The notes below the pieces were generated by a model. It made no database searches, had not been told where the DNA came from, and worked only from the letters and a program-made list of their open reading frames with translations. From contig NC_082596.1 in NCBI RefSeq assembly GCF_030936135.1, positions 78,577,388 to 78,641,387 of the forward strand: a stretch of DNA of 64,000 nucleotides. The letters run 5' to 3'. This stretch comes from Gavia stellata. Lineage: Eukaryota; Chordata; Aves; Gaviiformes; Gaviidae. Both the position numbers and the translations under genes were made by a program. Positions 11,593-24,800 of the stretch are shown piece after piece. Positions within the stretch are counted from its first letter, which is position 1; every line of letters begins with the position of its first letter.

Positions 11593-14045
11593 TAAATGAT
11601 TCTATGATCTTTTGGTCAGGGTCACTACAAAGGATTGGTATCACTGCAGCTCTCTGCCTTGGAAAAAGCCTCACTGCCTGTGTAGTCTGAGCCCTTTTTA
11701 TTCTTTAGTAGGTTGTACAGATGTGTAGGACGAACAAGCCAGAAAAGGGTCTTCACTAAGAAACAAGCCCAGTATACCTGCACACAAAAGCTGTAATTTT
11801 TTCCCAGCTGGGCTTTAATTGCTCTGTAGGAAAGTTCATGTTCATTTGTTGAACTGAGAGTAGACCGCTTGGCCCAGGAGACAGGCTGTCATTTGTCTGA
11901 CAGCTTGCAATTTTTGTGCTTTGACAAAGACCAGAGCTCTCATGCTATATATACAACAGTAATTCCACCAGTCCTGATCTTCTGTATGGCTACTCTGACT
12001 GTTCCTTCACCAAATTGTTACTGTTTTCTAATGTCCTGCCTGCTTTGTAGCTGCATGTGTCCTTCTGAGAAGCTAGCTAGAATGCTGGTTTACCTTTATT
12101 CCTCTACAGTGTATCTTTTGAAACATTTTGTCTTGCAGTTCTTCCTCTGATTTTTTTTCAAGCCCTTTTGCATTCGTCTGAAAAGTTGAAAGGGTTAGAG
12201 AAGGATTCAAGCTGTAATACTTTAAACGTCTACTAAAATTTGCAAATTCTGTTATTAAAAGGGTGAAATTTCAGTTCCTTGGACAGGAATTGAAAAAATG
12301 ATTTGCAGTGTTGAGCACTCAGAAACAATAGCCTTGACTATATGTAAGATACAGTTGGAAAAAGGTTTATTTAAGGTGGCATTTTCAAAAAAAAAAAGCT
12401 TCATAGCCTGGTGTGGTTGTTCAAGCAGAGTTGCCTACAGACTGATTTCCAGATCTGCTTGTTGCTTACTGGAATCTTGCACTGCAATACACAATATTGG
12501 AGTCTGCATTCTTAAATGTGTGGCTGTGCCACTCTTCTCTAATCCATCCACCCTTGTTTGAAATCTTAATTGAAATTTTCAATCATCTAGTTTATGTATT
12601 CATATGGAACACTAACAGAGACTGTCTATTCCACTTGGAAGTTTCTTGGTTTTCGTCAAACTGCATCCAATTCTGGATTCAAGACTGCCTTTTGTTTGCT
12701 TGTTTCTTTTTTGGAAAACAAATTTCACAAGTAGAATGCCTTGCAGAGTAAAAAATGGATACTGCTACATTTACGTAACACTGAATTCAGTGTGACCTCC
12801 TGTGGAATGCAGCCATCAGAGAAGTTTTATTTTTGGTGATTCTGAACAGCAGTTCTTTCTGTTTCTTATTTCAAGCAGATCTGCAAGCAAGTTACAGTAA
12901 CAGCAGATATTCAGATGGCAGATCAATTCTGTCTGATGGGTGCTGTGAAAATTACTACTCTTAGTGATCCTCCGAAATTAGTAAGCAGTGATTCAGGTTC
13001 TGTCAAAAGTACTGCCATCAACAAGTCAACAGTAGTCTGAAAATAGTATATCTAGAAATAGAATGCTTTGTAGTTTCAAAAAAATAACCTCCTTACAAGG
13101 TGCAGGATTGTAATTTTCAGGAAGCGTCTTTGGCAAAAGTGCTGTTTGTTAAGGACTAAGATAATGATCCTAGTGAGAATGTATTATTCCTGTTTAGCAT
13201 TAATTTTGATGCCCTAATCCATTTCCAGAAAGTATCCAGTGAAAATATTTTTACAGGAATTTAACTTCAACCATACATATATTTTGTTGATACATAAGAC
13301 ATAGGAAAGAAAAGGCTTTTTTTAACAATTGAATGTGTTCTTATGAATCCTCAAGAGGATTTGACAGAAGGAGTCTTTTGTATTTATGTTATGTATAGGC
13401 CGTGTTAATAATTTTATATTCTTCATATCTTTGCTTTATTTCTAGAGTTTGTAAAATGGCGTATCTAAGAGGTTCATAAAAACTGTGTACTGCATCAATT
13501 TATGAATACTGCATATATAGGCAATGAATTTGTTGTTTTCAAATTTTTTGTTTCTTTTAGACATTTTACCTTGACCCTTATGCTAGTAATACATACAGGG
13601 TAGCTACTGAACTCAAGCATGAGTGAAAACCATACAGTGGCACAGGAATAAATCTTTTGTCAGTCTGCTGGCAGTAGGCTCTTGCATTAGACTTCAACAT
13701 CAGCAGTGGTGTCCCACGAATAGGCACTCCTCACTACTGCAGATGAGTGAATCAAAAGTGACACAGGGTGAAAATTAGGGAGCATAAATTAGGAGCATAA
13801 TCTGGATTCTATTGAGTTTTGGGTGAATTGGAGCCTAGTTAGAGAAAGGGTCTATTTTATGAAATAGCAACATCTGGTTGTTGTGGATTGTCTGTAAACC
13901 ATAATGTCCCAGGTTGTGATAGATTCCATGCTTAAGTGGTCAGTCAATAATTTGTTTTTTAAAGTAGCCTGAGCATTTTATTATGTATGATTTCCTGCTC
14001 AAGAGCCAAATTCTAAATATTTTCCATTTTATTTTTCTTTGCCAG

Positions 14046-14230
14046 TATTTTATATACAGCTGCATATTAGGGCTTATTTCCTGTTCTGTTTTCCTGAGGA
14101 TAAATTATGAGTTGAAAATGGTGATAATGTTGATTGCATTGGCGGGCTACAATGTTATCCTTCTACACACTCATGGGCCCATGCTGGATGACTACAGCAA
14201 ATTTATGTATGCAATGGCACCTCTTAGAAG
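14046..14230 (+). CDS. ADCY2: ADCY2 coding exon: two transmembrane helices
   Basis: A 185-base exon that starts after TTTCTTTGCCAG and ends at AGAAG before GTAGGT. It encodes residues 41-101 of the fragment plus two bases of codon 102. There are two hydrophobic segments: YFIYSCILGLISCSVFLR and, after a short INYELK hinge, MVIMLIALAGYNVILLHT. A polar loop then leads to APLRR. The helix sequences closely resemble mammalian ADCY2. The loop after HTHG is more diverged. The two leftover bases AG combine with the G that opens the next exon to give Arg, matching the family's RPGIxKDLK junction. Confidence 0.93.
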
Positions 14231-15757
14231 GTAGGTGGATAACTCCAGTCCTTCTGAAATTAATAGAGATTAAATACTACCTATGGCAGTTCTTATGTCA
14301 TGGAACAGATTTTTTTTTTCTGTGTGTTTGGCTATATAATCTACAAGTCACAGTTTAAAATCATTGTCATGCTGCAGTTAATACATGATTTAATGTCACA
14401 CCTCAGAGCATTAGAATAAAATAAACAAGTCTGGGCAAGGTGTTTAAATCGCATACTATAGGAAATAGAGAATGGCTTAATTTGCCTTTTTGTAATAAAG
14501 AACATTAGGAAGAAGTCATGATTAAGGTTGTTAAGGCCTAAGGCTGAACATTATTAAAGCTGTTAAAGCATATTTGCTGCAAGCCAAAGAAAATCAACTT
14601 CCTCAGAACTAGTACATTGTCTTAAAACTCTACAAATGCAGTATTCGCTATTTAAAAAATTAGTAGACCAACAGTTTGGATTTTTTTTGCTGTGCTTGCA
14701 AATTTGTGTGTTAAATTTTCAGTGAGACTGCTGAAATTTTTGTTATAGGTGCTAATATATAAGACCAAAATTATGACTCTAATTCTAAGTATTGCTGTGT
14801 AAAATAATTTTTGGACACATGTAATTTCTATCTCATTTTCAAAACAAAGAGGTGATTCTCTTCTGTGTAGGCTGGGTGTGCAGTGCATATGCTGCAACAG
14901 AAAAACTGAATATTCAGAGTAGAGTTCCAGTATCCTTTTTCCTGTGCTGTAAACTGCTTGAGATCTTTAGGACACAGAGGCAACCATGGAAAAGGATCTG
15001 AATTAAAAAAAAAAAAAAGTGTATGTTTTCTTTGCTCTTAAATCTAAAGATTAAATAAACAAACCCAGGTCTTTATGTTTCTATTGCATTAGTGGAAAGG
15101 GTGTCTCTGTGATGGGATGGAGAACAATGTAACAGGTTAGATTTAGCATGTGCTTCTGGCAACCTTGATTTTGCCAGTCAAGCTGTGTGTCTGTTGGCAT
15201 TTTCCTTCCTAAATCTCTCACCAAGGTTTTTCTTTCAGCGGCATCAGTAGGAGAGTGCTAGTGCGAATTGTTTCCCATTGCCTCTAGTGTCTTTTCCCAA
15301 AGCAGAGTTTTTAGTAAACTCTGTACAAGATTTAGTTTGTGCCTCCTATAATTCTGAGGTGAAAGGCTTCTTGGGAGTTAAGTGCTTTAGTTTGTTTCTT
15401 CACATTCATTGGATAAGGTCAAGCTTTCCATTACGGAAGTAGTGTTATTACATAAAAACTCTTTTTTATCTGCCTGTATAGAATAAGCACCAAATGCTCT
15501 CCATTTGTAAGCAAACAAGGATACTATTTTTACTAAATTCTCATCTTATTACTGGACTTCAAAATGTAGGCACATTTGCACAGAATGTACTAGAAGTAAT
15601 TAAAGCTACATAATGTATTTCATCAAATAATAAGTATATCATATTTAAATGGTCTTAGTATACATACTAGAAAGTAGTATAAATTGTGGTCTTATTCGTG
15701 TGCTAATTTTGTTTTAACTTTTGAGCAGCTTGCTTTATTTATGTTTTTGTTTTATAG
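14231..15757 (+). other. ADCY2: ADCY2 intron
   Basis: AT-rich, 1.5 kb, with no repeats or extra exons that I recognise apart from an A-run at about 15005-15018. Confidence 0.8.
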
Positions 15758-15842
15758 GCCAGGAATACTGAAAGACCTGAAGACAATGGGCTCAATTTCT
15801 TTGTTTATATTCTTCATCACATTACTGGTTTTGGGTAGACAG
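15758..15842 (+). CDS. ADCY2: ADCY2 coding exon: last transmembrane helix
   Basis: An 85-base exon between TTGTTTTATAG and GTAAGA. After one base completing codon 102 it encodes 28 residues (103-130). PGILKDLKTMG is followed by the hydrophobic segment SISLFIFFITLLVLGRQ, the twelfth membrane helix, which leads into the cytosolic C2 domain. It ends in phase 0, and the next exon continues with NEYYCRLDFLW as in the family. Confidence 0.95.
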
Positions 15843-18800
15843 GTAAGATTCACACTTCTCTTCATCTGCATCAGTGGACACAATGCCAGCCTTCACATGC
15901 AGCCTCTCACCTTCTCAAACATTTTTTAGATTTTCTGACAAACTCCTTTATTCCATTCTGCCCCACACCCTTGCAAAGAAGTGTCAGAAGCATCTAAAAA
16001 GCTATTTTCTTTATTACCTTCCAATATGTCCTTAAAAGTCACCAATAACTGTCATGGAGACTGTAGACATTATGCTGATAGTGTGCTGTGACTGTTGCTT
16101 GTCATGCTGACCAATACTGTCTCATAGATTCCTAGTGTGCTCCCATCTGTCTGCGTCCATCTGCTGTCTCCCTAGTTGCTTAATTACAAGCTATTTTCAT
16201 CACAGTTATTACCATTTGATGCAGACACAGAAACAACGTAGCATGCACACAAAAGTGTACCACACGCTGAGGCCACAGTTGCACTAAAACTATGACCCAA
16301 CAGGAATCTGCTCTTTCTATTATCCAATGGTGCTTTTTCAGTACAAATGGTCTTGCCCTCTACAGAGTTGAGGGCAGGTGCAAGGGCAGTTCTTTCTCTA
16401 AATCCTTGGGTCTGCCCATGATCCATGGCTAAGAGCTGCAATTCCAGCCTGTGGTACCAGGAACAATGCAGTGCACAAGACTGGGCTCCCATACTGTCTG
16501 TAAATCACTCATTTACATTACAATTTCCCAAAACATATTGACTGTCATTTAAATTGCTAAGCAGGCCCTGCAGGTTACTAGACAAAAAATTCTTATCTGG
16601 CAGATTCTCCAGTATTTGCTGTAGTGGGGAACATCCTTCTTGAGTTAGAAATAACATTCTTCATCTGCCTTGCTGCCAGCACTGTATTAGAGTTTGCTCA
16701 TTTGATGACGGTAGCAGAGAGTGGCACTGTAGCACAGCTACTTCCACTTGGAAAGAGGGATAAATACTTCATTGCACCAGTCGAGAACCTTTAGTCCCTG
16801 TCAACGAAGGTGTCAGATGGAGGTGGTGGGTGCAACACCAAGAAAAAAGGAGAGAAGGAAAGTCATCTTCAGTGGGCAAGGAGAGTATTTTTTTTGTGGG
16901 TTCAGTCACATCAGCAAGAAAGTTTGTTTTGCATACAGTAACAGTGTGTGTGTGTTGTTTCCTGTCACACCAACTGAAAAATGATCCTGTAATGGAAAAA
17001 GTCTTTGTTTTCAGAGCTGTAGGTCCAGGATCCTTGTCATGATACCACTTGTTTGTGGCTCTTCAGTCTGTTGCCTTTGATTTTTCTGCTAATTTATTCT
17101 CCCTTAAAGGAGGAGAAAAAAACCTCTGCATTTTCAAACACTCTCAAGCAAAGTCTAAATGATAACTGGAAAATGTTATGAACTAATTTTAATACATACC
17201 TGGCATAAGACCTGCCATCTTAAGTTACTGTTAGTGATACTGACTGGTAGCAAATGCTTGGGAAAAGAATAGGGGAGGAAGTGAACCTGTGCAGAGTGAC
17301 CCTTCCAGGGACATATGTTTTCCACCTTCTGTCGGCCAGCATTTCTGTACCAACGTTTAACAGCTATTGGTTGCTCTGCTTTCTGTTAGAGTGTCTGATC
17401 CCTTTTTAACCCACTTTATCATCCTGGTCTTCCCAACATTGTCTGATAATGAATTTCACAATTTGACAAAAAGTCATGTGAAAGTGTCCTTCATCTTGTT
17501 TGTTTTTAAACTTTCTGCTTGCTACTTTCATTGAGTGGCACTCACAGAACGCTGTCAAGCCATCTTGGCAGTAAAATTCTTCCTTACCCTTCTTCCACAA
17601 AGGGTAATATACAAGTAATTTCTCTGTTTGCTATTGCATTTTTCTACTTTGCAGATAATAAAATGTTGTTTCTCCTCTCTTAATATCTGATTATTTTAAC
17701 AATGCTAAAGATAACAGCCACTGATTAAAAGGGTGGTCTTTCCATTTCCCTGTCCCCAGAGTGAGTAACCAGAAAGTTCATCTAAACCAAAAGTGAATGC
17801 TTTCCTACAAGCCTAGCTCTGTGAACCTGCTCACCACTGGTCACAGAGATGCCTGTCCTGATGCAAAAGCAGGAGGGGGAATGTGTGTCTCTGGTTGAAT
17901 GGGGATGAAGAGAGGGAGAGCTCATTACATGTTGTATGAGCCAACTTAATTCTTAGGTTCAATTAATACTTTCAGCTGCACAACTAGCATCCCTACTGAA
18001 AGAGGTAGGCCTTCCCTCAGCTATTCATTCTTATCCTTGTATCTCCTCACTTGTACTGGCAGAGCTGCCTGTGGAGCTGTATAGTGGCCCAAAATAGGGA
18101 AGTGATCTGGCTTAAAAATTAACCCTAGAAAAATGGTTGGTTTTCGGCTAGATCTATTTCCTGATCTGGTTTTATGGTGTGGCTGCAGCAATGCTTGTGC
18201 CAAAAGAATGAACATAGGATGGGAGTGAGCAGCCAGAAGTGAGGTGGAGAAAGTAGAACCGCTTTTTTTTTTTGACAGCTATGCCAGCGTATGCTACAGA
18301 CATTCCCTGGCACTGAGATCAAGTGACACATTTCCTTCTGCATGCATGCCATTAGAGTTATTTGAAAATAGGCTGGCAGCAGGCAGATGATATGTTGAGG
18401 ATGGTGATTCTTCCACCCTGCCCAGGCATTGCCCAGGAGAATGCAGATTGGTATGGGCTAGACTGCGTAAGGAGTGTGCTCACATATAAACACTATTGAG
18501 AATTAAATCTGTCTTATGGCGCAGTTTGAATTACCAGTATTGACATAGCCTGTGAATTCCTTTCTCCTCAGTAACTAAAATTACACATATCCCATTACTC
18601 TGTAGGCTAAGTGAATATTTTGGTTTTCCCATGATTGATTATATTGTGTTTATCAACACTGAACTTCACTGGTTGTTTTACTGCACAGATGTTTATGGCT
18701 ACTTCCCTCAGCCCTGAAAACTGTTTATTTGTAGCCTTTGTTCTGTTTTTTTAGTGAGCTTTTATTCTGTGAGAGAATCCTTCTCTTCTTGGATAATGTA

Positions 18801-21729
18801 GTCTTTTCAAGAGCCTCTTCTGAAAGAATTTAATGAAAACTTATTTCAAACTTCACTCCTATTCACATGCCCATTGACTTCTTTGTAACAGATGGAGGCA
18901 TGTTTACAGAAGAGGTGTCAACTCTTCCCCATTCTATCAGCTTTAGCTAATATGTCTAAACAGTTGTTTTCCTTAGCAAAGTTTTTTTCCAGAGTACCTT
19001 GCTCTATTGTTCCCAGGGTCAACCCCGTTCTTTTCCAAAGATTTGCATTATATCTTTACCATTTGTCAGTTCTCTGACACTGGGACTGTTTTGAATGATC
19101 AGGCTATCCACCACACATTTCAGACCAGCAGCTTTTCATTTTGGTTACTTTAGAGCTAATGACTTCTTGTTGATCAGCTTATTAACGTGTTCTAAGACAT
19201 CTTCTGCTGACGCTCCATGTTGAGACAGTTTCTCAGACTTGCTGTCTGTAAGTAATGGCTGTGAGATAGAATCTCCTTAGCTCCCTCACCTGAATGAAAA
19301 CCCAGGTTTAATTTCTAATGATCTTACCTGCTTTAGTGCTGCTTTTGCTGCCCCTTTGCTGAATGCCATAGCATTCATCTCCCCTGACTGTAGATACCTA
19401 CAACATAGGCAGCTACTCCTCAGCTGCTTATCTTGACTTTCTTTGTGACATTATTTCAGTGAGGAGAATTAGTTCATTGCCTCACTCAGACAAATATTGA
19501 AAATAGACTCAGGTGAGTGTCCCACTAGAATTTAAAAATATAGATTAACCCATCTCTGTGCAATCAGTGAGACATGAATGAATTCTTGTTGCACTTACCT
19601 GCTTTTGCCCAAGAAATTACCACTGATCTGAACCTCTGGGGTTGCCTTGCACAGACACGTGGTAGTCTCTTGTCCTGGAGGAAGCCAGTTGCTCTGTGGT
19701 GCCTGGAGGAATGCAGTGTCCTTCATGCCTTCCTGGGCATTCCAGTATGCTCACCTGCTGAGAAGTGCTGTCAAGTAAAGCAGCATAAGGTGAAGAAGGA
19801 AAATTTTGTATCATCTCAAGGATATTGTGCCTGCAGATGTATAAGGGCCATTCTGAGATATTTTCATTCTGATACATTCTGAAAAGGTTCTGGAGATAAC
19901 ATGTAAAGTAGGAAACAATCTTGGTTTTCATATGACTGCAAGGCTTCAAAGATTGAACAGGATCTTTAATGACAGGTGTATTAAATCGGCTAGATCATAC
20001 AAACAAAAAACCACCATGATTTAAAGTAAGTTTTAATAAGGTAGTGGGGTTTTATTTATAAAAGTCTGAATAGGCATTTTGAAATACAATACATTGACTT
20101 GTTTAATTTCAAAGCAAATTGTAGAATACATTCTGCTTTTTTTTTTCTGATTTCTGAGTTCTCTGACATTTTTTGTGGCAGCCTAAATTTCATTCAATAA
20201 TTAATAAAGCAGTAAATAAATTACCTGTTTAATATTAGCTCTTAAAGAAGAAACATCTTTTTGAAGACTTCAGCTTATCTAGAACCTTTTCTTTTCAACA
20301 CAAAGTTGGTACAATGTATGATACCTAATTTCAGTTTTATGCCAGCCATCCAGTTTACTTTTGTCAATTTATGCAAATAATTTTGACATCCCAGGTTTTT
20401 ATTGGATTTTTTCTGCATGAATAAAGTTGGTAGCATTTGAATTTATCCTTTATGTGGGGACCTTAGATGTATAAATATGTAATATACATATTTAAAAGCT
20501 TGCCAAATCATTTTAATACCATCTCATTTCAACTTTCTACTCTAGCTTTGGCTGTGACCTCAACAAAATATCTATGAATCATTTTGAGCTGTGACAGCCA
20601 CTGTCCAATCAGAAAGACTACTCTCATTTTAATGTGAATGCTTACTGACTGCTAATAATACTAGCTAGAATTTTTAGGTTTTTCTATAATAAGATTGTCA
20701 TCATAATCATGTTCTCTAGGTTAAAAACATAGTCTTCACTGAGGCTGCATGATAGCATTAAACCATTGGACTACATTGAAATAGCTCTTGATTTATATCA
20801 GCTTGAATGAGATAGTCAGGCCAGTGGAGGCTTTATTGTAGAAAAAATGCCATAGAATTTACAACAAAACATTGACAATATTGAAAAGAAGTAGAGAGAC
20901 CTCCACAAAAATGCATTTTTATTCATTTTTCAACATCTTTTTAATGAAATCGGATCTCCAAAAATACTGATATTCCAAGAATGGTATACATTTCCATACA
21001 GTTCCTGTTATTGTTATTGTTGGGGATGTTAAAAAACAATTAGGAAACTCTGGTACAAGAAGAAAAGAAGGATAAAGTATTGTAGAAAGCAGTGTAAAAA
21101 AAAAAAAAAACAAAAACAAACACAAAACCAACAGAAAAACCCCAACAAAACCAAAACTGGTTTGGCCCAACTGACTGGGCCATTTTTGATAATCTGCTAA
21201 TGATTTGATAAACTGAGGGCATATTATATCAATAGGCTGTTTTTTCTTGTACTGCCCACTTTTTACCAGGCTGATTGCATGACATAAGTTCAAGTTGGTA
21301 AAACTTAGGATCTTCCTGAAATGCCTATTATTGTAAGTGAAATTCTACACTTCCGATAAATAAGACATCATATTAAGTTGCAAAACTGTGAATTGTTTCC
21401 GTAACAGTGTTTCATTTCTGGAATGAGTTTCTACTAAAGCTTCAGAGTAAATAAATAAATCTTCTACTGTTTAAGGCACCTTGCAACTTCATTTTTTTCC
21501 TGGGCCTTTTTATGGGCCTTTTTGTTGGGGGGGCCTTATAAGTTTGATGAAATGTATGTCACATGGTGCGTGCTTGGGGTTTGATTTCTGTGGGATCTGG
21601 AATTGTGCTTGAGTGGCCAAATAACAGCCTTGTAGGGGTGGTGTACTGTGCTTATTTTGTCTCTTAAACCTGTACTCCAGCAGGACAAGATGCCTATTGT
21701 TTCTTTACCTCTGTGTCCTCTTGTAACAG
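15843..21729 (+). other. ADCY2: ADCY2 intron
   Basis: A 5.9 kb AT-rich intron. Open frames at 16184-16492 (-), 19574-19882 (+) and 19617-19949 (-) show no domain or splice context. An A-rich simple stretch of A and AAAAC-type units occupies about 21097-21155. Nothing else is recognised. Confidence 0.75.
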
Positions 21730-21888
21730 AATGAATATTACTGTAGGTTAGACTTCCTGTGGAAGAACAAGTTCAAAAAAGAGCGGGAAGAGATTGAAAC
21801 CATGGAGAACCTAAATCGGGTGCTTCTGGAGAATGTGCTTCCAGCCCATGTAGCTGAACACTTCTTGGCAAGAAACCTGAAGAATGAG
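21730..21888 (+). CDS. ADCY2: ADCY2 coding exon: start of the C2 cytosolic domain
   Basis: A 53-codon exon, phase 0 at both ends, between CTTGTAACAG and GTCAGC. It encodes residues 131-183, from NEYYCRLDFLWKNKFKKERE, through the helical linker with EIETMENLNRVLLENVLP, to the AHVAEHFLARN segment that opens the C2a catalytic fold. The linker corresponds to the short coiled coil joining membrane helix 12 to the catalytic core in membrane cyclases. It is almost identical to mammalian ADCY2 as I know it. Confidence 0.97.
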
Positions 21889-24800
21889 GTCAGCCATCTC
21901 TGTATATCCTCTGCTTTGCAAGAAAGTAGCGTATCCTGGAAATACCACTTAATGCTGATTTGAACAGTAGGTCCATACAGTGATATTAGAGATTTACACT
22001 CACTTTCATTCCCCCTTACCTACGTTAAAGGCTTGCTTGACAGCACAGAATGCACCTTAGTACCTTGATGTAAAAAATGTGAAATTATCTTAAGTGGCAA
22101 TGCACTTGCCTTTTGAAGGAGGGGAAAAAAGGGTGAGGAGGAAGAAGGGGATGGTTGAATCAACATGGATTTAAATTTAAATCATATGCATTCAGATACT
22201 TCTTTCTTTGTGATCAGAGTGGAGCTGCATCCAGATCGTGAATTTTCTTCTGGTGACTGCAGGCCTTGCTTACTGGAGTGAAAATGAACCTTTTCCCTGA
22301 AACAGTGGCTATGTTAATTCTGGAAAGAGGTTCTGAACACTGAATTACCTGTTTACTCGCTGCTTATGGACCTAATCCAAGCACCAGAAAAGTCAACCAA
22401 AAGACCCCTGTTGACTTTGGTGGAAATTAGATCTGCTCCTAATATTGCTTTACAGTTTTAATAAAGCAAAAAAAAGGATGGAAAAATAAAAGTATTTAGA
22501 GAGAGTAGCAGTTCTAGAGATCTTAAATGCAATAGTTTGAATTACTTGTGCATACCAAACAATTGTTCCAAAACTGACAAAAGAGGGGAGAGGGCAGCTT
22601 TAGGGATTCATTTTTGATCTCCTGGGTCAAAAAGGACAATGTCTTCCTTTTCATTGTGGTTTGCATTAAGCAGTACTAATCAGTACTTTATATCAGTATT
22701 TTAGTACTAGCTGCAAATATTCATTTAGTAGCTAATGTTGAATGAAAACTGCTGTGGGGTTTCTTTGAATCCAGTGAAGACCCTGGCTGGAAGCCAGGTT
22801 GGCTCAGCTCCAGTTCTCAGTTCAGGCATTAAACACAGCAAACCATCAGGAGATTGCTTTCTCATGTATACTATTCCATCTCAGCTCCCCAGCAGAGCCA
22901 CACCATCTGCTCACCTTTGTATTGGCAACTGGATTTATATTGTCACTCCTCAAGATTCTTAGGTTGGAATGAACTTTAGTAAATTTAGTGAAGATCAGAA
23001 ATTGTAATGTGCTGAGCTCTCCAATCTATCATGTCAGCCAAAGTAAAAATGATTTGACATAATTTTAGTGGCATGCCTTTAAAAGAAAAATAAATCTTTA
23101 GTTGTTTCTTGTTTTGTTAATCTTTAAACACAGTTTTCAAAGAGGGAAGAACCTTTCAAATCCCTGGAAATGTTCAGGAATATAAGCATCTGTCCTGTCT
23201 TCAGATTTGTTTCAATGTCAGCAAGGATGTGTTGAGCCTTAAAGGACATTCTGTATGTGTGTATGTGCATACACCTAAGAATATGTTAGGACACATCAAG
23301 CCTTTGTTTTCTTTGTGTGCATATTTAGGTAAACAGATACTGAATTGAAATTTATCTGCATTTTCCTCAGTTGCAAACATTCATGTTAATATGGTTTTAT
23401 GCAGATTCTTTTCTGTTTAAACCATATTTTGAGATGAAAATTAATCTAAAGGATGAATAGTCTGTTTCAGAATACTGTTTCTCGTAGAATATTATGCATG
23501 CAGCTGTATGGAGAAAAGGGAAGACAAAGTATGCTGCTGAAGAACAGGCAGCAGGAATGAAAGGGCAAAAAATGAGTGGATGAATGCTAACTGGGAGTAG
23601 TGGGACTGTACTTATAGACAACCAACAAAGGTCTTTCTTTTCATAACAGGATACTACTGCTGATATGGTAAAAGCAAAGTTACTTCACAGCAAACTGTAA
23701 TAAAGGTTTCTTTGCTTTACCAGAACCTCTGGAACTGGGTTTCTGCTTATAATCTGCATGCTGGGTACCAAACAGGGTACTTTCAGTTGAGAGAGAGAAA
23801 GATAGGAATAAATACAAAACGAAAAGCAGGAGACAGGGCCAGGATTAAATATATCTGCACCTGGCTTGTGCAGCCTTTTCCTTTATGCTGTTAGCATCCA
23901 GATCCCCTATTAGTAAAAAGTGCTCAGGAGCTTTTGTGCTGCAAGCTAACTGGCAAGCACATTACTGAGCAAGAGGAATCCTGTTTCATTAGCTGCAGGA
24001 TGGAGCCAGCACCCTACTTAGAGCAGATATTCTGCCCCAGAGAAGCTGACCACCATACCAAGAGGTAGAATGGGACCAGTTTACCTCCTCCATCCAGAGA
24101 AGGTATCCAGGCACTGGAGAAGAAGCGGTCAGTAAGGGGAACCAACCAGCAGAAATTCAGATGTTATCAAAGGGGAAAAAAAAAAAAAAGGGATGGACTG
24201 CAGAAGACAGGATGACTTTTTTTATTTTTGTTGAAAGAAGCAAAGCCATTCCTTCCCGGAATGGTGTTGCATTTAATTTTCTGATTAAACATTTTGGAGA
24301 TTACTGTTTCAAGAGAAGTACTCATAGGAAAATTAAGACACCCAATTGCTACAGCCTTTATTATTATGAATGATCAAAATAAACTAGCTGGGAATGCCTC
24401 CTTAAAATTCTCTGACATTTATTGTGACAGCCACAATTACTACTCATCTGGTTATAAACAGTGCCATGTATTGTTGTTCCTATGCTGGTACTATGTTATA
24501 GAGTGTTAGAGAGGCTGGATATTGCACCAGTATTAGAGGGGAAGGAAGAGAAATGGGACACCGTTGCTGAGCTTCAGCATATGACACGTGTTCACATATG
24601 TGTTCAGTTATTTTTGAGGTGGAGGAAAGGAAGGAATGATAACTCTGGTTACAGAAAAAGAAGATTTGTGTCTGTAATTGTGACAATCAGGCATGCAATG
24701 CTTTCTTACAGGTTGGTTGTCCCTGTACTGGGTGGACAGCCAACAGCATAAAGCACACTCATCTTCCTGTGTCACAACAGCACTGTTAGAGCCTATGCTC

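Larger units (their letters stand above)
10128..11609 (+). mobile_element. CR1 copy A, interrupted by CR1 copy B
   Basis: Copy A is the last part of CR1 ORF2 plus the 3' end. It starts near 10128, at a point equivalent to [12 protein letters not shown], and runs through the ORF2 end to 'GATCTTAAAGGTCCTTTCCA' and CCTAAA at 10563. There copy B interrupts it. The rest of its tail, TGATTCTATGAT, reappears at 11597 after copy B. Its 3' end belongs to the common avian type with ATTCTATG units, unlike copy B. ORF2 is broken by substitutions and small indels, so this copy is older than copy B. Confidence 0.85.
7119..14045 (+). other. ADCY2: ADCY2 intron
   Basis: A 6.9 kb intron. It contains a CR1 fossil near 7.8 kb and the nested CR1 pair at 10.1-11.6 kb, listed separately. 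The remainder is AT-rich; open frames near 9.0-9.9 kb and 11.9-12.7 kb have no recognisable protein content. I see no additional exon. Confidence 0.75.

Noticed and set aside
11277-11595. Cys/Phe/Gly/Trp-rich frames, and similar ones at 27213-27444
   Set aside because: Translations of the G/T-rich CR1 spacer, not proteins.
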